DNA of 64,000 nt from Pseudomonas paeninsulae (GCF_035621475.1 NZ_CP141799.1:4886501-4950500); one strand, 5' to 3'. Shown: positions 1-8,547, numbered from the stretch's first letter. Made by a program: numbers and translations. Notes: a model not told the origin generated them from the letters alone.

Positions 1-587
1 ACCGCGAGATTGGTCTGGCGCATCAGGTCGACCAACGAGATGGTCGATACCAGCGAGGTGTCCTTGAGCAGGGTCAGCCAGTTGTTCGACAACCCCGGCA
101 GGGAGACCCGCACCAGCTGCGGCAGTATTACCTTGCGGAAGGTCTGCCAGCGCGACAGGCCCAGCACGCTCGCCGCCTCATACTGGCCCTTGCCCACGGT
201 CTTGAAGGCGGCGAGCCAGACCTGGCTGGAAAACGCGGCGAACACCAGACCGAAAGCGATCACCGCGGCGACGAAGGCATTGATGGTGACTTCGCTGCTG
301 TAGCCCCAATAGGCCAGCAGCTTCTGCACCCCAATCTGGCAGCCGTAATAAACGATCAGCAGGGTGAGCAGCTCCGGCAGGCCGCGGAACACCGTGGCGA
401 ACACGGTGGACAGGGCGCGCGGCAAGCGCTTCTTCGAGCGTGCCGCCACCGCCACCGCCAGGCCCAGCGGCAGCCCCAGCAGCAGGCAGCACAGCGCCAG
501 GGAAATAGTCACCAGGGCGCCGGCCAGCAGGACCAAGCCCCAGCCACCGTCGCCGAACAAGAGTAGAGAAAAGGGTTCCGGGATCAT
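1..587 (-). CDS. Amino-acid ABC transporter permease (HisM/ArtQ type), 3' end cut by window edge
   Basis: Inner-membrane permease subunit of a polar amino-acid ABC importer. Reading the minus strand from the ATG at 587 gives a continuous frame to the window edge. It begins MIPEPFSLLLFGDGGWG, has a hydrophobic first segment (residues 17-37), then the conserved run FRGLPELLTLLIVYYG typical of HisM/GlnP-type permeases. The EAA-like coupling loop follows as EAASVLGLSRWQTFRKVILPQ, and the reading leaves the window at LVDLMRQTNLA. Its binding protein and an RpiR-type regulator lie just upstream on the same strand, so it probably belongs to one operon. A weak purine-rich site (AGAGGT) precedes the start. 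The missing part should hold the last membrane helix. Confidence 0.85.
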   Translation of the reverse strand, partial: MIPEPFSLLLFGDGGWGLVLLAGALVTISLALCCLLLGLPLGLAVAVAARSKKRLPRALSTVFATVFRGLPELLTLLIVYYGCQIGVQKLLAYWGYSSEVTINAFVAAVIAFGLVFAAFSSQVWLAAFKTVGKGQYEAASVLGLSRWQTFRKVILPQLVRVSLPGLSNNWLTLLKDTSLVSTISLVDLMRQTNLA

Positions 588-717
588 CGTGACCTCTGAA
601 TGTCCTGTGCCAGATAACCCACACCGAGTCTGAGGCTACTCGCCTGCCTGCGGCCGTCATGGCTGCAGGCAGGCGAGCAACCCCAGGCTCAGGCAAGCGC
701 CTGAGCGCAGCGCTCGA

Positions 718-1476
718 TCAATAGATGTCGAAAGCGAAATACTGGCTGACAATCTGCTGATAGGTGCCGTCGGCGCGAATCTCCGCCAGGGCCTTGTTCA
801 AACGCTCACGCAGCGCCTGATCGTCCTTGCGTACGGCGATGGCCACATCGGCATCGCTGCCCTGGATGTCGCCGAGCAGCTTGCAGCAGTCCTTGCCACT
901 CTGCGCCAGCCAGTCGAGCAGCGGGAACTTGTCATGCACCACCGCATCCAGGCGACCGTTGGCCAGATCGTTATTGGCGTTGTCCTGGGTCGGATAGAGC
1001 TTGACCTCGGCACCCACCGCGCCATAGACGTCCTCCGCGTAGATCCCCTGGGTGGAGGACGACTGGGCGCCAACGATCTTGCCGGCGAGCGAAGCCGGCG
1101 TGGTGTCGGCCAGCGTGGAGTCCTTCGGCACCGCCACGGCGAGGCGGGTACGGTAGTAGCGATCGGTGAAGCCAATCTGCTTCTGCCGTTCCTCGGTCAC
1201 CACCATAGACGCCACCACGGCATCGTACTTCTTGGCCATCAGGGCCGGGATGATGCCGTCCCAATCCTGCGCGACCAAGGTGCACTCCACCTTCATTTGA
1301 GCGCACAGCGCGTTGGCGATATCCACATCGAAGCCATGCAACTCATTGTTCGAGTCGACATAGTTGAAGGGCGGGTAGGCCCCCTCGGTGGCGATACGCA
1401 ACGGCTCCGCCTGCGCGGCGCCCAGGGCGCCGAAGGTCAATGCGCACGCAGTTGCTAGACCCATGATTCGATTCAT
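718..1476 (-). CDS. Amino-acid ABC transporter periplasmic binding protein
   Basis: Periplasmic solute-binding protein (SBP family 3, HisJ/ArtJ type), 252 aa. The N-terminus is a signal peptide ending at about residue 23 (AAQA before EPLRIATEG). The family hallmarks YPPFNYVDSNNELHGFDVDIANAL and the WDGIIPALMAKKYDAVVASM region are visible, as is TEERQKQIGFTDRYY. A good ribosome binding site (GAGGTGA) sits before the ATG. The gene lies between the RpiR-family regulator (only 9 bp away) and a permease, in the same direction. Likely ligands are basic or D-amino acids, judged from neighbouring dpkA; that part is inference. Confidence 0.9.
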   Translation of the reverse strand: MNRIMGLATACALTFGALGAAQAEPLRIATEGAYPPFNYVDSNNELHGFDVDIANALCAQMKVECTLVAQDWDGIIPALMAKKYDAVVASMVVTEERQKQIGFTDRYYRTRLAVAVPKDSTLADTTPASLAGKIVGAQSSSTQGIYAEDVYGAVGAEVKLYPTQDNANNDLANGRLDAVVHDKFPLLDWLAQSGKDCCKLLGDIQGSDADVAIAVRKDDQALRERLNKALAEIRADGTYQQIVSQYFAFDIY

Positions 1477-1485
1477 GCTTCACCT

Positions 1486-2379
1486 CTACATTGTTGTTAT
1501 GGATTTTTTGCTGAATCCCGGCGACGTGGTGTAGCCGACAAACTCGTTATGCAGCGCGGCAGTGGCGTCCAGCCGCGCTTCAACTTCGGGGCCCAGGTTG
1601 CGGAACACCTCGTTGACCAGCAGGTGCACCAGCGACAGCATCGCCGCCGTCGACTCCCAGAACAGATTCATCTCGGTGGGCACGCGGAACACCTCATCGG
1701 CATGCGCGTCCGCCCATTCGCAGTAGGGATCGGTCACCAGCGTCACCGCGATGCCCGCCTCGCGTGCCTTGCGACACAGCATCTGGGCGTGCTGCGAATA
1801 GCGCCGGGCCTCGAACACCAGCAGTGCGGCCTGCCCCGGTTGACTGAGCAGCACTTCGCCAAAATGCCCGGAAGCACCATCGACCAGCTGCACCCCATCG
1901 CGCAGGTACTGCAGCAGATGCACGGCCGACACGGCGATGCCGCGCTCGGTCTGAAAACCGGCGACGAATACCCGCGGGGCAGTCGCCAGGCGCCGAGCCA
2001 CGGCCTGCCACTGGAGGCTGCGGCTATGCTCGTAGACTTGCACCAGTGCCGCGATTTCCTGCTCGAGACTGCGCGAAGCACGCTGCGAATCCTGGTCGCT
2101 GTGCTGTCGAAACTCCTTCAGGCGATCGCCGATCAACCAGGGGCTATCGCCCAGGTCATCTTTCAGGTCGTTCTTCAGGGCCTTGAAGTGGCTATAACCC
2201 AGGGAACGGCAGAAACGGCCGACCGTGGACTCACTCATGCCCAGTTTGTCCGCGATGGCGGCAGAGGTCTGAAAAGGCAGCTCATGCAGATTGGCCAGCA
2301 TGTAATGGGCAATCGCACGCCCCGCTGCGGTCGAATGTTCCAGGCTGTGTTCGAGACGCTGCTTGATCGATTGATTCAT
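1486..2379 (-). CDS. RpiR/MurR-family transcriptional regulator (HTH + SIS)
   Basis: Predicted DNA-binding regulator of 297 aa. The N-terminal HTH_6 domain includes TSAAIADKLGMSESTVGRFC (about residues 33-52). A C-terminal SIS fold follows (roughly 125-265), with VFVAGFQTERGIAVSAVHLL as its first strand-helix element. I chose the ATG at 2379 (MNQSIKQRLEHS) because a GGGAGT Shine-Dalgarno precedes it; the frame stays open upstream to about 2772, but that extension has no family similarity and overlaps dpkA. It is transcribed with the binding protein and permease and diverges from dpkA. In the P. putida D-lysine locus an RpiR-type gene lies in the same relative position (recalled). SIS domains usually bind phosphosugars, so the effector here is unclear. 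Confidence 0.85.
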   Translation of the reverse strand: MNQSIKQRLEHSLEHSTAAGRAIAHYMLANLHELPFQTSAAIADKLGMSESTVGRFCRSLGYSHFKALKNDLKDDLGDSPWLIGDRLKEFRQHSDQDSQRASRSLEQEIAALVQVYEHSRSLQWQAVARRLATAPRVFVAGFQTERGIAVSAVHLLQYLRDGVQLVDGASGHFGEVLLSQPGQAALLVFEARRYSQHAQMLCRKAREAGIAVTLVTDPYCEWADAHADEVFRVPTEMNLFWESTAAMLSLVHLLVNEVFRNLGPEVEARLDATAALHNEFVGYTTSPGFSKKSITTM

Positions 2380-2413
2380 GAGTGACTCCCGTTCACGATT
2401 AAAATGAATGTTT

Positions 2414-2440
2414 TCTGTCATTACGTCAATGCATGACAGA
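2414..2440. promoter_or_regulatory. Inverted repeat in the rpiR-dpkA divergent promoter, candidate operator
   Basis: TCTGTCAT (2414-2421) and ATGACAGA (2433-2440) form a perfect 8-bp inverted repeat around 11 bp, in an AT-rich stretch between the two divergent genes. Its place and dyad symmetry suit the binding site of the adjacent RpiR-family protein. That link is inference. Confidence 0.4.
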
Positions 2441-2531
2441 TAACTGGCACAATCAGCTAGTGGCCAGCGCACAGCATGCGCACCAAGGCACGCCTCAACC
2501 CGCCGCCCAGAGCATTCCGGAGAAGCCTCCC

Positions 2532-3560
2532 ATGACACCCGACGCCCCGATTGAAACCATAAGCTTTGCCGAACTGAGCGCGCTGCTCGCCGCCATCTTC
2601 GAGCGCCACGGCACCTCACCCCAGGTCGCACGCTGCCTGGCTGAAAACTGCGCCAGTGCTCAGCGCGACGGCTCCGACAGCCATGGCATCTTCCGCATTC
2701 CCGGCTACCTGTCGAGCCTGGCCAGCGGCTGGGTCGATGGCCAGGCCGAGCCCTTGGTGGAAGACCTGGCACCGGCCTTCGTCAGCGTCGACGCGCGTGG
2801 CGGCTTCGCCCAGCCGGCACTGGCCGCCGCCCGATCGCTGCTGGAAGAAAAGGCCAGAACGGCGGGTATCGCCCTGCTGGCCATCCGCAACTCTCACCAC
2901 TTCGCCGCACTCTGGCCGGATGTCGAGCCGTTCGCCCAGCAAGGCCTGGTCGCCTTGTCCTTCGTCAACAGCTTCGCCTGCGTGGTCCCCCACGGCGGCC
3001 ATAGCGCGCTGTTCGGCACCAATCCGATCGCCTTCGCCGCGCCGCGCGCACAGGGCCTGCCGCTGGTGTTCGACCTGGCCACCAGTGCCATCGCCAACGG
3101 CGACGTGCAGATCGCCGCCCGCGAAGGTAAGCAGCTGCCGCCAGGCTATGGCGTCGACCAGACCGGCCAGCCCACGTGCGATCCAAAGGCCATTCTCGAC
3201 GGTGGCGCCTTGCTGCCCTTCGGCGGTTACAAAGGATCCGCCCTGTCGATGATGGTCGAACTGTTGGCCGCCGCACTAACCGGAGGACACTTCTCCTTCG
3301 AGGTCGACTGGTCTGGCCATCCCGGCGCCCAGACGCCCTGGACCGGACAGTTATTGATCGTCATTGATCCTAGCCATGGCGCAGGCAGCAACTTCGCGGC
3401 CCGTACCGAGCAGTTGATTGCCCGCATGCAGACGACAGGACAGCAGCGCCAACCGGGCGACCGCCGTTATCGGCAGCGGGCCGAGGCCACGCTCAACGGT
3501 ATCCGCCTGCCCGCGGGCGAACTGACCAATTTGCGGCGGCTGGCAAGCGCCGACGCGTAA
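2532..3560 (+). CDS. dpkA: Delta1-piperideine-2-carboxylate / delta1-pyrroline-2-carboxylate reductase
   Basis: NADPH-dependent cyclic-imine reductase of the Ldh/malate dehydrogenase-2 fold, 342 aa. In pseudomonads DpkA reduces piperideine-2-carboxylate to L-pipecolate in D-lysine catabolism and also acts on pyrroline-2-carboxylate. Close matches to remembered DpkA sequence are CASAQRDGSDSHGIFR with the conserved His, LASGWVDGQAEP, NSHHFAALWPDVEPFAQQGL, VPHGGHSALFGTNPIAFAAP and LLPFGGYKGSALSMMVELL. The ATG at 2532 is preceded by GGAGAAG; an upstream in-frame ATG at 2433 would add 33 unconserved residues. It diverges from an RpiR regulator and an amino-acid ABC importer, the expected context. 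The aminotransferase and oxidase genes of that pathway (amaC, amaD) are not seen here; they may lie beyond the left edge. Confidence 0.85.
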   Translation: MTPDAPIETISFAELSALLAAIFERHGTSPQVARCLAENCASAQRDGSDSHGIFRIPGYLSSLASGWVDGQAEPLVEDLAPAFVSVDARGGFAQPALAAARSLLEEKARTAGIALLAIRNSHHFAALWPDVEPFAQQGLVALSFVNSFACVVPHGGHSALFGTNPIAFAAPRAQGLPLVFDLATSAIANGDVQIAAREGKQLPPGYGVDQTGQPTCDPKAILDGGALLPFGGYKGSALSMMVELLAAALTGGHFSFEVDWSGHPGAQTPWTGQLLIVIDPSHGAGSNFAARTEQLIARMQTTGQQRQPGDRRYRQRAEATLNGIRLPAGELTNLRRLASADA

Positions 3561-3901
3561 AGCAGCCTGGCCGGTTCTTTCCTGCAACCAGCGTGAGCAC
3601 GCGGCTGATTCATGCCCGGTAGTCAAGCCCATTGCACCTGCCGAGTGCGTGTCGGCAGGTACCCCCCTCCCCGTTGCTGTTACCACTTCTCCCACCTAGC
3701 TAGCACAAACCCCAAGCTGGGCTAGGCTTAAATACACGCGCAGCGCAGCCGTGCACGGTTATTGCTGACTGGCGTGCTTATTGCTTTTGGTTATTTCCAT
3801 AACAGCTGCTCGTACCTATAAGTGAGCGAGACGGTTGACTGAAGCAGTCAGGTGAACGCCAAGAGCTGGACGCCTGTTTTGATGGGAAGCTGGGGAGGAT
3901 T
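3561..3901. other. Intergenic region between dpkA and the polyamine-type ABC operon
   Basis: No convincing gene is seen in these 341 bp. A perfect 9-bp hairpin (ACCTGCCGA 3636-3644, TCGGCAGGT 3652-3660) follows dpkA but has no T tract, so it is at best a weak terminator. Further on lie a sigma-54-like promoter, a small GACTG/CAGTC hairpin near 3835 in the leader, and a strong GGGGAGG ribosome binding site just before 3902. Confidence 0.6.
3769..3785 (+). promoter_or_regulatory. Sigma-54 (RpoN) type -24/-12 promoter
   Basis: CTGGCGTGCTTATTGCT fits the RpoN pattern: TGGC at -24, TTGCT at -12, and exact GG-N10-GC spacing. Transcription would start near 3797, giving a leader of about 105 nt before the ATP-binding gene. 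No enhancer-binding protein gene lies next to it. Confidence 0.5.
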
Positions 3902-5017
3902 ATGGCTGAGCAAGCTGGTGACAAACCGTTTCTACAATTCACCAATGTGAAGAAGACCTACGACCACAAGACTCTGGTGGTCAAGGATTTCAACCTGGAG
4001 GTGGCCAAGGGCGAATTCATCACCCTGCTCGGCCCCTCCGGTTCCGGCAAGACCACCTGCCTGATGATGCTCGCCGGTTTCGAGGACGTGACCAGCGGCG
4101 AAATTTTGATCAACGGCCGCTCGGTTACCAGCATCGCGCCCTACGCCCGCAACATCGGCATGGTGTTCCAGCAGTACGCCCTGTTTCCGCACATGACCCT
4201 GCGCGAAAACCTCGCCTATCCGCTGAAAATTCGCAAACAGCCCAAAGACGAAATCAATGCCAAGGTCGATGAGTACCTGTCACTGGTCGAGCTACTGGAT
4301 TTCGGCAACCGCTTTCCCGGACAACTGTCCGGCGGCCAGCGCCAACGCGTGGCGCTGGCCCGCGCGCTGATCTTCGCCCCGGATATCGTCCTGATGGATG
4401 AGCCACTCGGCGCGCTCGACAAGAAATTGCGCGAACAGATGCAGTTCGAGATCAAGCGCCTGCACGAGCAGCTCGGCTTCACGGTGATCTACGTCACCCA
4501 TGATCAGACCGAAGCCCTGACCATGAGCGACCGCATCGCCGTGTTCGACAGCGGCATCGTCCAGCAATGTGCCGCGCCCAATGTGCTCTACGAGCGTCCG
4601 GCCAACCTGTTCGTCGCCGACTTCATCGGCGAGAGCAACAAGCTCAAGGGCACCATCGAGTCGGTCGGCGGCGACACTGTCGACGTGCGCCTGGAAGATG
4701 GCGGCCTGGTCAGCAGCCTGAAGGCCAACTGTTGCGAAGTCGGCCTGCCGACCACCGTCTCGATTCGCCCGGAAAAACTCACCTTCACCGACCGCCTCGG
4801 CAATGCCGGCAACCAGGTCAAGGCGCGCTTCGTGACCCGCCACTATGTCGGCGAATACATTCGATACCACTTCAAGACCAGCGATGGGACCGAGCTGGTG
4901 GTGAAGAACCTGAACGACAGCTCGGCCCCGCAGTTCAGCAACAAGGACGAGGTCGCCCTGGCCTGGCTGCCCCAGGACAGCCAGGCGCTGGACCGACCAG
5001 CCCCTTCGACGACGTAA
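3902..5017 (+). CDS. Spermidine/putrescine-type ABC transporter ATP-binding protein
   Basis: Cytoplasmic ATPase of a polyamine-type importer (PotA-like), 371 aa. It shows Walker A GPSGSGKT (44-51), Q-loop Gln90, signature LSGGQ (142-146), Walker B DIVLMDEP (161-168) and the switch His in VTHD (His200). A C-terminal TOBE_2 domain (about 275-360) includes VSIRPEKLTF. A GGGGAGG site precedes the ATG. It heads a four-gene operon with a binding protein and two permeases. Substrates of this family in Pseudomonas include putrescine, spermidine and related amines; the specific one cannot be read here. Confidence 0.9.
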   Translation: MAEQAGDKPFLQFTNVKKTYDHKTLVVKDFNLEVAKGEFITLLGPSGSGKTTCLMMLAGFEDVTSGEILINGRSVTSIAPYARNIGMVFQQYALFPHMTLRENLAYPLKIRKQPKDEINAKVDEYLSLVELLDFGNRFPGQLSGGQRQRVALARALIFAPDIVLMDEPLGALDKKLREQMQFEIKRLHEQLGFTVIYVTHDQTEALTMSDRIAVFDSGIVQQCAAPNVLYERPANLFVADFIGESNKLKGTIESVGGDTVDVRLEDGGLVSSLKANCCEVGLPTTVSIRPEKLTFTDRLGNAGNQVKARFVTRHYVGEYIRYHFKTSDGTELVVKNLNDSSAPQFSNKDEVALAWLPQDSQALDRPAPSTT

Positions 5018-5050
5018 TAACCACACAACTAAAAGCAATGGAGCACAGCA

Positions 5051-6124
5051 ATGGCTAGATCACTGACCACCCGCTTTTCCACATTCGCTTTGGCTGCAGC
5101 GTTAGGCACGGCCACCTTCACTGCCAGCGCCGCAGAAAGCCTGACCGTGGTCTCATGGGGCGGCGCCTATGGCGCGGCACAGAAAACCCACATGATCGAC
5201 CCGTTCCAGAAGGACACGGGGGTCAAGGTACTGTTCGAGGATTACTCAGGCGGTGTCGCCGAGATGAAAGCTCAGGTCGAGTCCGGCAATATTCAGTGGG
5301 ACGTGGTCGACCTCGAAGTCATCGACCTCGAGCGCGCCTGCTCCGAAGGCCTGCTTGAGGTCATCCCGCAGGACATCCTGCCGCCCGGTGTCGATGGTAC
5401 CCCCGCGGCACAAGACTTCATCCCCGAAGCCCTGGCCAACGAGTGCGCAGTCGGCAATATCGTCTGGTCGGTGGTGTTCGCCTACAACAAGGACACCATC
5501 GGCGGCACCGAGGCAACCTCGATCAATGACTTTTTTGACACCAGCAAAATCCCCGGCAAACGCGCCATGCGCAAACGCCCGCAAGTCAATATGGAGTGGG
5601 CGCTGTTGGCCGACGGGGTAGCTCCAGCCGAGGTCTACGAAGTACTGGCCACCCCCGAAGGTCAGCAACGCGCCTTCGACAAGCTGGCCACGATCAAGGA
5701 CGACGTGGTCTGGTTCGACTCCTGGTCGCAGGCACCCCAGCTACTCAACGACGGCGGGGCGGTACTGGTGCAATCGGCCAATGGCCGCTTCTATGACGCC
5801 ATCCGCCAGGAAGGTAAGCCCTTCGTCATCGTCTGGGACGGTCACGTCTATGACCTCGATGCCTGGGCGATACTGAAAGGTTCACCGAAGAAAGACCTGG
5901 CCTTGAAGTTCATCGCCTACGTCACTCAATCCAAGCCACTGGCCGGCATGTCAGATGTCGCCTACGGCCCGACCCGCAAGTCCTCCGCCCCGATGATGGA
6001 CCCGGCGGCTGCACCGCACCTGCCGACCGCGCACCTGGATAAAGGCATCCAGGCCGGTTCGGAGTTCTGGGCGGATTACGGCGAGTCGCTCGGCGAGAAA
6101 TTCAACGAGTGGCTGTTGAAGTAA
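5051..6124 (+). CDS. PotD-like periplasmic substrate-binding protein
   Basis: Extracellular solute-binding protein of the PotD/PotF class (COG0687), 357 aa. A signal peptide of about 27 residues ends in TFTASAAES. The mature part opens with LTVVSWGGAYGAAQ, then FQKDTGVKVLFEDYSGG, features of this family. IQWDVVDLEVIDLERAC and VIVWDGHVYDLDAWAILKG contribute to the ligand cleft. The start has GGAG 8 bp upstream. It is the second gene of the importer operon, and a strong hairpin separates it from the permease genes, a common way to keep binding protein in excess. Confidence 0.88.
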   Translation: MARSLTTRFSTFALAAALGTATFTASAAESLTVVSWGGAYGAAQKTHMIDPFQKDTGVKVLFEDYSGGVAEMKAQVESGNIQWDVVDLEVIDLERACSEGLLEVIPQDILPPGVDGTPAAQDFIPEALANECAVGNIVWSVVFAYNKDTIGGTEATSINDFFDTSKIPGKRAMRKRPQVNMEWALLADGVAPAEVYEVLATPEGQQRAFDKLATIKDDVVWFDSWSQAPQLLNDGGAVLVQSANGRFYDAIRQEGKPFVIVWDGHVYDLDAWAILKGSPKKDLALKFIAYVTQSKPLAGMSDVAYGPTRKSSAPMMDPAAAPHLPTAHLDKGIQAGSEFWADYGESLGEKFNEWLLK

Positions 6125-6133
6125 TACCTGCGT

Positions 6134-6160
6134 GTGCCCCTCTCCCACAGAGAGGGGCAC
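6134..6160 (+). other. Intercistronic mRNA hairpin after the binding-protein gene
   Basis: A perfect 10-bp stem: GTGCCCCTCT (6134-6143) pairs with AGAGGGGCAC (6151-6160) around a 7-nt loop. No T run follows, so it is more likely a 3'-end stabiliser or partial attenuator for the binding-protein transcript than a full terminator. The GTG at 6132 would put a coding start inside this hairpin, one reason I start the next gene at 6189. Confidence 0.6.
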
Positions 6161-6188
6161 TGCCATCGCGCCGTCGAGGAGTCGCTGC

Positions 6189-7421
6189 TTGTCATCCCTT
6201 ACCACCACCGAAGCCGGCCAAGCCGCCAGCGCCCGCAGCAAGAAACGCCTGACCGCCTTTCTTTTCGTGGTGCCGTTGCTGGCCTTCATTCTGCTGACCT
6301 TCGTTGCGCCCATCGGTAGCATGCTCTGGCGCAGCGCACACCACCCGGCCGTGGCCGAACTGATCCCGCTGACCCTGGTGGAACTGCAACGCTGGGACGG
6401 CAAAACAGTACCCGATGAAACAACCCTGAATATATTTGCCCGCGAGCTGCATGGCCTAGCCAAGGAGCGCCTGTCTGGCAAACTCTCCGAGGAGTTCAAC
6501 CGCGCCTATACCGGCATGTCCAGCGTGGTCAAATCCACCGCCCGACGCGTCGGCCGGCTCAAAACCGAACAGCTTGAGAGTGAAGGCGCCAAGACCCTGC
6601 TGCAGGCGCATCGCAACTGGAGCAAACCCGAGGTCTGGCATGCCATCGAACGCGCGGGCAAGGTTTACACCTACGACTATTACCTGACCGCCCTGGATCT
6701 GGAGCTGGATCCGGAGCACGGCATCCAAGTGCGTGAAGACACGCAGATCTACCTGCAGCTGTTCGGCAAGACCCTGAACATGGCACTGGTCATCACCCTG
6801 TTCTGCGCCCTGCTCGGTTACCCGCTGGCTTACTACCTGGCCGGCCTGCCGGAAAACCGCGCCAACCTGCTGCTGGTGCTGGTGCTGCTGCCGTTCTGGA
6901 CCTCCCTGTTGGTGCGCACGACGGCCTGGATCGCCCTGCTGCAGACCAACGGCGTGATCAATTCATTCCTACTCGGCACCGGCCTGATCGATGAGCCCTT
7001 CGAGATGCTCTACACCTCGTTCGCCACCATCATCGCCATGACCCATATTCTCCTGCCGTTCATGATCCTGCCGCTGTACAGCGTGATGCGCGGCATCGAC
7101 CCCAGCTACCTGCGGGCGGCCATGTCACTCGGCGCCAAGCCGATTCCGGCCTTCGCCCGGATCTACTTCCCGATGACCTTGCCGGGCCTGAGCGCCGGCG
7201 CGCTGCTGGTGTTCATCATTTCCGTGGGTTACTACATCACCCCGGCGCTAGTCGGCGGCACCGATGGACAGATGATCAGCAACATTATCGCCTTCCACAT
7301 GCAGCGCTCGAACAACTGGGAACTGGCCGCCGCGCTGGGTTCCTTGCTGCTTGGCCTGATCCTGCTGCTGTACTGGGTGTACGACCGTTTCGTCGGCGCC
7401 AGCAATATCAAACTGGGATAA
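6189..7421 (+). CDS. ABC transporter permease, PotB type with long periplasmic insertion
   Basis: Inner-membrane permease of the polyamine-type importer, about 410 aa. I chose the TTG at 6189 (MSSLTTTEAGQ) because GAGGAG sits 7 bp upstream; a GTG at 6132 is in frame but inside a hairpin. TM1 (about 23-45) is followed by some 140 hydrophilic residues before the MetI core begins near LFGKTLNMALVITLFCALLGYP. The EAA loop RAAMSLGAKPIPAFARIYFP lies near residue 315-335. The insertion is unusual beside E. coli PotB (about 285 aa) but occurs in a known subset of this family. Confidence 0.85.
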   Translation: MSSLTTTEAGQAASARSKKRLTAFLFVVPLLAFILLTFVAPIGSMLWRSAHHPAVAELIPLTLVELQRWDGKTVPDETTLNIFARELHGLAKERLSGKLSEEFNRAYTGMSSVVKSTARRVGRLKTEQLESEGAKTLLQAHRNWSKPEVWHAIERAGKVYTYDYYLTALDLELDPEHGIQVREDTQIYLQLFGKTLNMALVITLFCALLGYPLAYYLAGLPENRANLLLVLVLLPFWTSLLVRTTAWIALLQTNGVINSFLLGTGLIDEPFEMLYTSFATIIAMTHILLPFMILPLYSVMRGIDPSYLRAAMSLGAKPIPAFARIYFPMTLPGLSAGALLVFIISVGYYITPALVGGTDGQMISNIIAFHMQRSNNWELAAALGSLLLGLILLLYWVYDRFVGASNIKLG

Positions 7422-7428
7422 GCAGACT

Positions 7429-8283
7429 ATGAAAACCCCCAGCTACTTTGGCTTCTGGCATCACCTCGGCGCTTGGCTGTTGAAAACCAGTTCCTGGCTG
7501 GTGTTGCTGTTTTTGATCATGCCGATCGTGGTGATCATTCCACTGTCCTTCAACGTCGAGCCATTCTTCAGCTTCACCGAAGGCATGCTCACCCTGCAGC
7601 CGGAAGCCTATTCGCTACGCTGGTACCGGGAAATCTTCAATGATCCGAAATGGATCCTGGCGATCCAGAACAGCTTCCTGATCGGCATCTGCGCCACCGT
7701 GCTCGCCACTGTATTCGGTACTTGCGCCGCCGTTGGCCTGTCCCGTGACGACATGCCTTACCGGCGTTTCATCACCGCTTTGCTGCTGTCGCCGATGATC
7801 GTGCCGCTGATCATCACGGCTGCCGGGATGTTCTTCTTCTATTCCAACCTGGGTCTGGCCGGCAGCTACCTGGGGGTGATCCTGGCCCACGCCGCTCTGG
7901 GCACGCCCTTCGTGATCATCACCGTGACCGCAACCCTGACCGGTTTCGACTATTCCCTGGCACGCGCCGCGATCAATCTCGGCGCCAGGCCGTTGCGGGT
8001 GTTCTTCGACATCATCATGCCGCTGATCCGTCCCGGGGTGATCTCCGGTGCGTTGTTCGCCTTCATCACCTCGTTCGACGAAGTGGTGGTCATCCTGTTC
8101 ATGGCCGGGCCGCAGCAACGCACCATTCCCCGGCAAATGTTCTCGGGCCTGCGCGAGCAGATCAACCCGAGCATCCTGGCCATCGCCACCCTGCTGATCC
8201 TGGTATCCATCGCCCTGCTGGTAACCATCGAGCTGCTGCGCCGCCGCGCCGAGCGCCTGCGGGGCATCGAGTTGATCGAATAA
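7429..8283 (+). CDS. ABC transporter permease, PotC type
   Basis: Second permease of the importer, 284 aa, usual length for PotC. Six hydrophobic segments are evident, the first being LVLLFLIMPIVVIIPLSF (about 25-42). The EAA coupling loop is RAAINLGARPLRVFFDIIMP (about 182-201). It starts 7 bp after the PotB-type gene and is followed by a strong terminator at 8308-8358, so it is the last gene of this operon. It pairs with the PotB-like protein to form the translocation channel. Confidence 0.88.
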   Translation: MKTPSYFGFWHHLGAWLLKTSSWLVLLFLIMPIVVIIPLSFNVEPFFSFTEGMLTLQPEAYSLRWYREIFNDPKWILAIQNSFLIGICATVLATVFGTCAAVGLSRDDMPYRRFITALLLSPMIVPLIITAAGMFFFYSNLGLAGSYLGVILAHAALGTPFVIITVTATLTGFDYSLARAAINLGARPLRVFFDIIMPLIRPGVISGALFAFITSFDEVVVILFMAGPQQRTIPRQMFSGLREQINPSILAIATLLILVSIALLVTIELLRRRAERLRGIELIE

Positions 8284-8307
8284 CTCGCTCACGCTTTCGC
8301 CGCCACA

Positions 8308-8358
8308 CCGCCTGGGATTAGAATCGACGTTCTCCTGCCCCATCCCAGGCGGATTTTT
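8308..8358 (+). terminator. Rho-independent terminator of the ABC importer operon
   Basis: CCGCCTGGGAT (8308-8318) and ATCCCAGGCGG (8342-8352) form a perfect 11-bp stem followed by ATTTTT. The 23-nt loop contains a smaller AGAA/TTCT pairing (8320-8333). Confidence 0.7.
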
Positions 8359-8547
8359 GAGCCCAGCCGAGCCGGCGCCAACCCCGCGCCAGCCTCCGTC
8401 CCAGCCCGGCAAATGGTCACTTCCGTTTGCCTTGGGCCTGAAGCCAGCTCAACATACGCACCAACAGCCCGTTGCGCGTACAGCGCCGTCGCCCACGCGA
8501 TCGCCTCTGAATACGCAGCCTGAACAGCCTTTGCAGGACTTAACGCC

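Noticed and set aside
178..696. 172-codon frame over the left-edge permease
   Set aside because: The permease is read in another frame on the same strand from 587; this frame has no conserved features.
2380..2772. N-terminal extension of the RpiR gene
   Set aside because: It overlaps dpkA, is Arg/Gly-rich, and an excellent ribosome binding site supports the start at 2379.
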